The notes under the pieces are model-generated. The model worked only from the letters and a program-made list of their open reading frames with translations. It searched no databases and was not told the origin of the DNA. A program made the translations under genes and the position numbers. Below, piece by piece: positions 31,867-32,073 of a DNA stretch of 32,073 nt. Position 1 is the stretch's first letter, and every line of letters starts with the position of its first letter. The stretch is from positions 1 to 32,073 of the forward strand of contig JBCBKL010000036.1 of NCBI GenBank assembly GCA_038521825.1, read 5' to 3'. This DNA is from JBCBKL01 sp038521825 (GTDB taxonomy: Bacteria > Pseudomonadota > Alphaproteobacteria > Rhodobacterales > Rhodobacteraceae).

Positions 31867-32073
31867 ATTCCAAAGCGATTCGTCAGCCGCCTTCGCCCGC
31901 CGCCTCGGAAAAGTGTTTTTCCAGCTTGCCGGTTTCGCCGTCACGCTCTTCCGCGTCGGGCAGCGGATCCTTTTTGGTGATGATGACCGGCCACATTTCG
32001 GAATACTTCCGATTGAACTCGACCCATTTTTCCGAGGCGGCGGGCGAAGGCGGCTGACGAATCGCTTTGGAAT
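31867..32073. repeat. 46-bp exact inverted repeat running to the window end
   Basis: 31867-31912 is the exact reverse complement of 32028-32073, with 115 bases between. The left copy covers the fdxA stop and its 3' flank; the right copy continues to the last base of the window and replaces upstream fdxA sequence. Confidence 0.95.
31883..32032 (-). CDS. fdxA: 7Fe-type ferredoxin FdxA, C-terminal part only
   Basis: Forty-nine in-frame codons before the TGA at 31883-31885 encode EKWVEFNRKYSEMWPVI, then ITKKDPLPDAEERDGETG and a tail ending FSEAAGEGG. This matches the C-terminus of bacterial FdxA, a small soluble electron carrier with one 3Fe-4S and one 4Fe-4S cluster. All cluster cysteines are in the missing N-terminal part. 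Reading further upstream (past about 32032) gives no ferredoxin sequence, because the base order there is an inverted copy of the region after the stop. I regard the gene as cut by the window/contig edge, not as a true pseudogene. Confidence 0.85.
   Translation of the reverse strand, partial: EKWVEFNRKYSEMWPVIITKKDPLPDAEERDGETGKLEKHFSEAAGEGG

Noticed and set aside
31883..32073. fdxA as a true pseudogene
   Set aside because: The break coincides with an inverted copy that runs to the last base, which fits an assembly edge better than decay; the remaining 49 codons are intact.
1..32073. CRISPR arrays, tRNA or rRNA genes, insertion sequences, prophage genes
   Set aside because: No spaced direct repeats, cloverleaf-like sequence, transposase or phage motifs were found on either strand.

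Overview
The window looks like chromosomal DNA from an alphaproteobacterium of the Rhodobacteraceae (Roseobacter group). Evidence: high GC with C/G-ending codons, the dprA-topA pair, a CarD-type RNA polymerase regulator beside a 7Fe ferredoxin, a cobT/cobS pair, and Flp pilins of the 'GAVTVDW' type. There are no rRNA or tRNA genes, CRISPR arrays or transposases. Family calls come from reading motifs; no database search was run.

Layout. (1) 232-5268: dprA, topA, a MarR regulator ending convergently on topA, and divergently from it a secreted SRPBCC-fold protein; a perfect dyad lies between the last two. (2) 5532-8184: a tight four-gene operon, scoA - LOV sensor kinase-like gene - scoB - small GNAT-like protein. 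The LOV photoreceptor gene sits between the two subunit genes of one CoA-transferase, and its kinase part lacks the phospho-acceptor histidine. (3) 8185-9021: a secreted lytic transglycosylase on the minus strand. (4) 9385-20189: a Tad (Flp) pilus locus with two pilins, CpaB, the secretin CpaC, an OmpA-like lipoprotein, CpaE/TadZ, the CpaF/TadA ATPase, TadB, TadC, two TPR lipoproteins and the prepilin peptidase CpaA/TadV. Intrinsic-terminator-like hairpins split the first half into several transcription units; the motor half (cpaE onward) is closely packed. (5) 20245-22337: a translationally coupled pair, an AAA+ ATPase with an N-terminal helical/winged-helix-like extension and a 6-phosphogluconate/3-hydroxyisobutyrate dehydrogenase-family protein. 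(6) 22331-25607: a periplasmic SIMPL-domain protein and, divergently, a single-pass protein of about 807 residues with a cytoplasmic region reminiscent of GspL/PilM and a C-terminus reminiscent of GspC/PilP. (7) 25614-29205: a KefB-type antiporter and an Lrp/AsnC regulator, divergent from 4-hydroxyphenylpyruvate dioxygenase. (8) 29229-31030: divergent cobT and cobS for the lower ligand of cobalamin. (9) 31083-32073: carD and the C-terminal half of fdxA.

The right edge is suspicious. The last 46 bases are an exact reverse complement of 31867-31912, and the copy interrupts fdxA just where its upstream coding sequence should continue. A fold-back assembly artefact at a contig end is the simplest reading.

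How the parts work together: the Tad genes form a near-complete pilus machine (no TadE/F/G-type minor pilins are in view). The sco operon links ketone-body/acetoacetyl-CoA metabolism with a probable blue-light sensor. The hpd/lrp pair points to tyrosine catabolism under local Lrp-type control.
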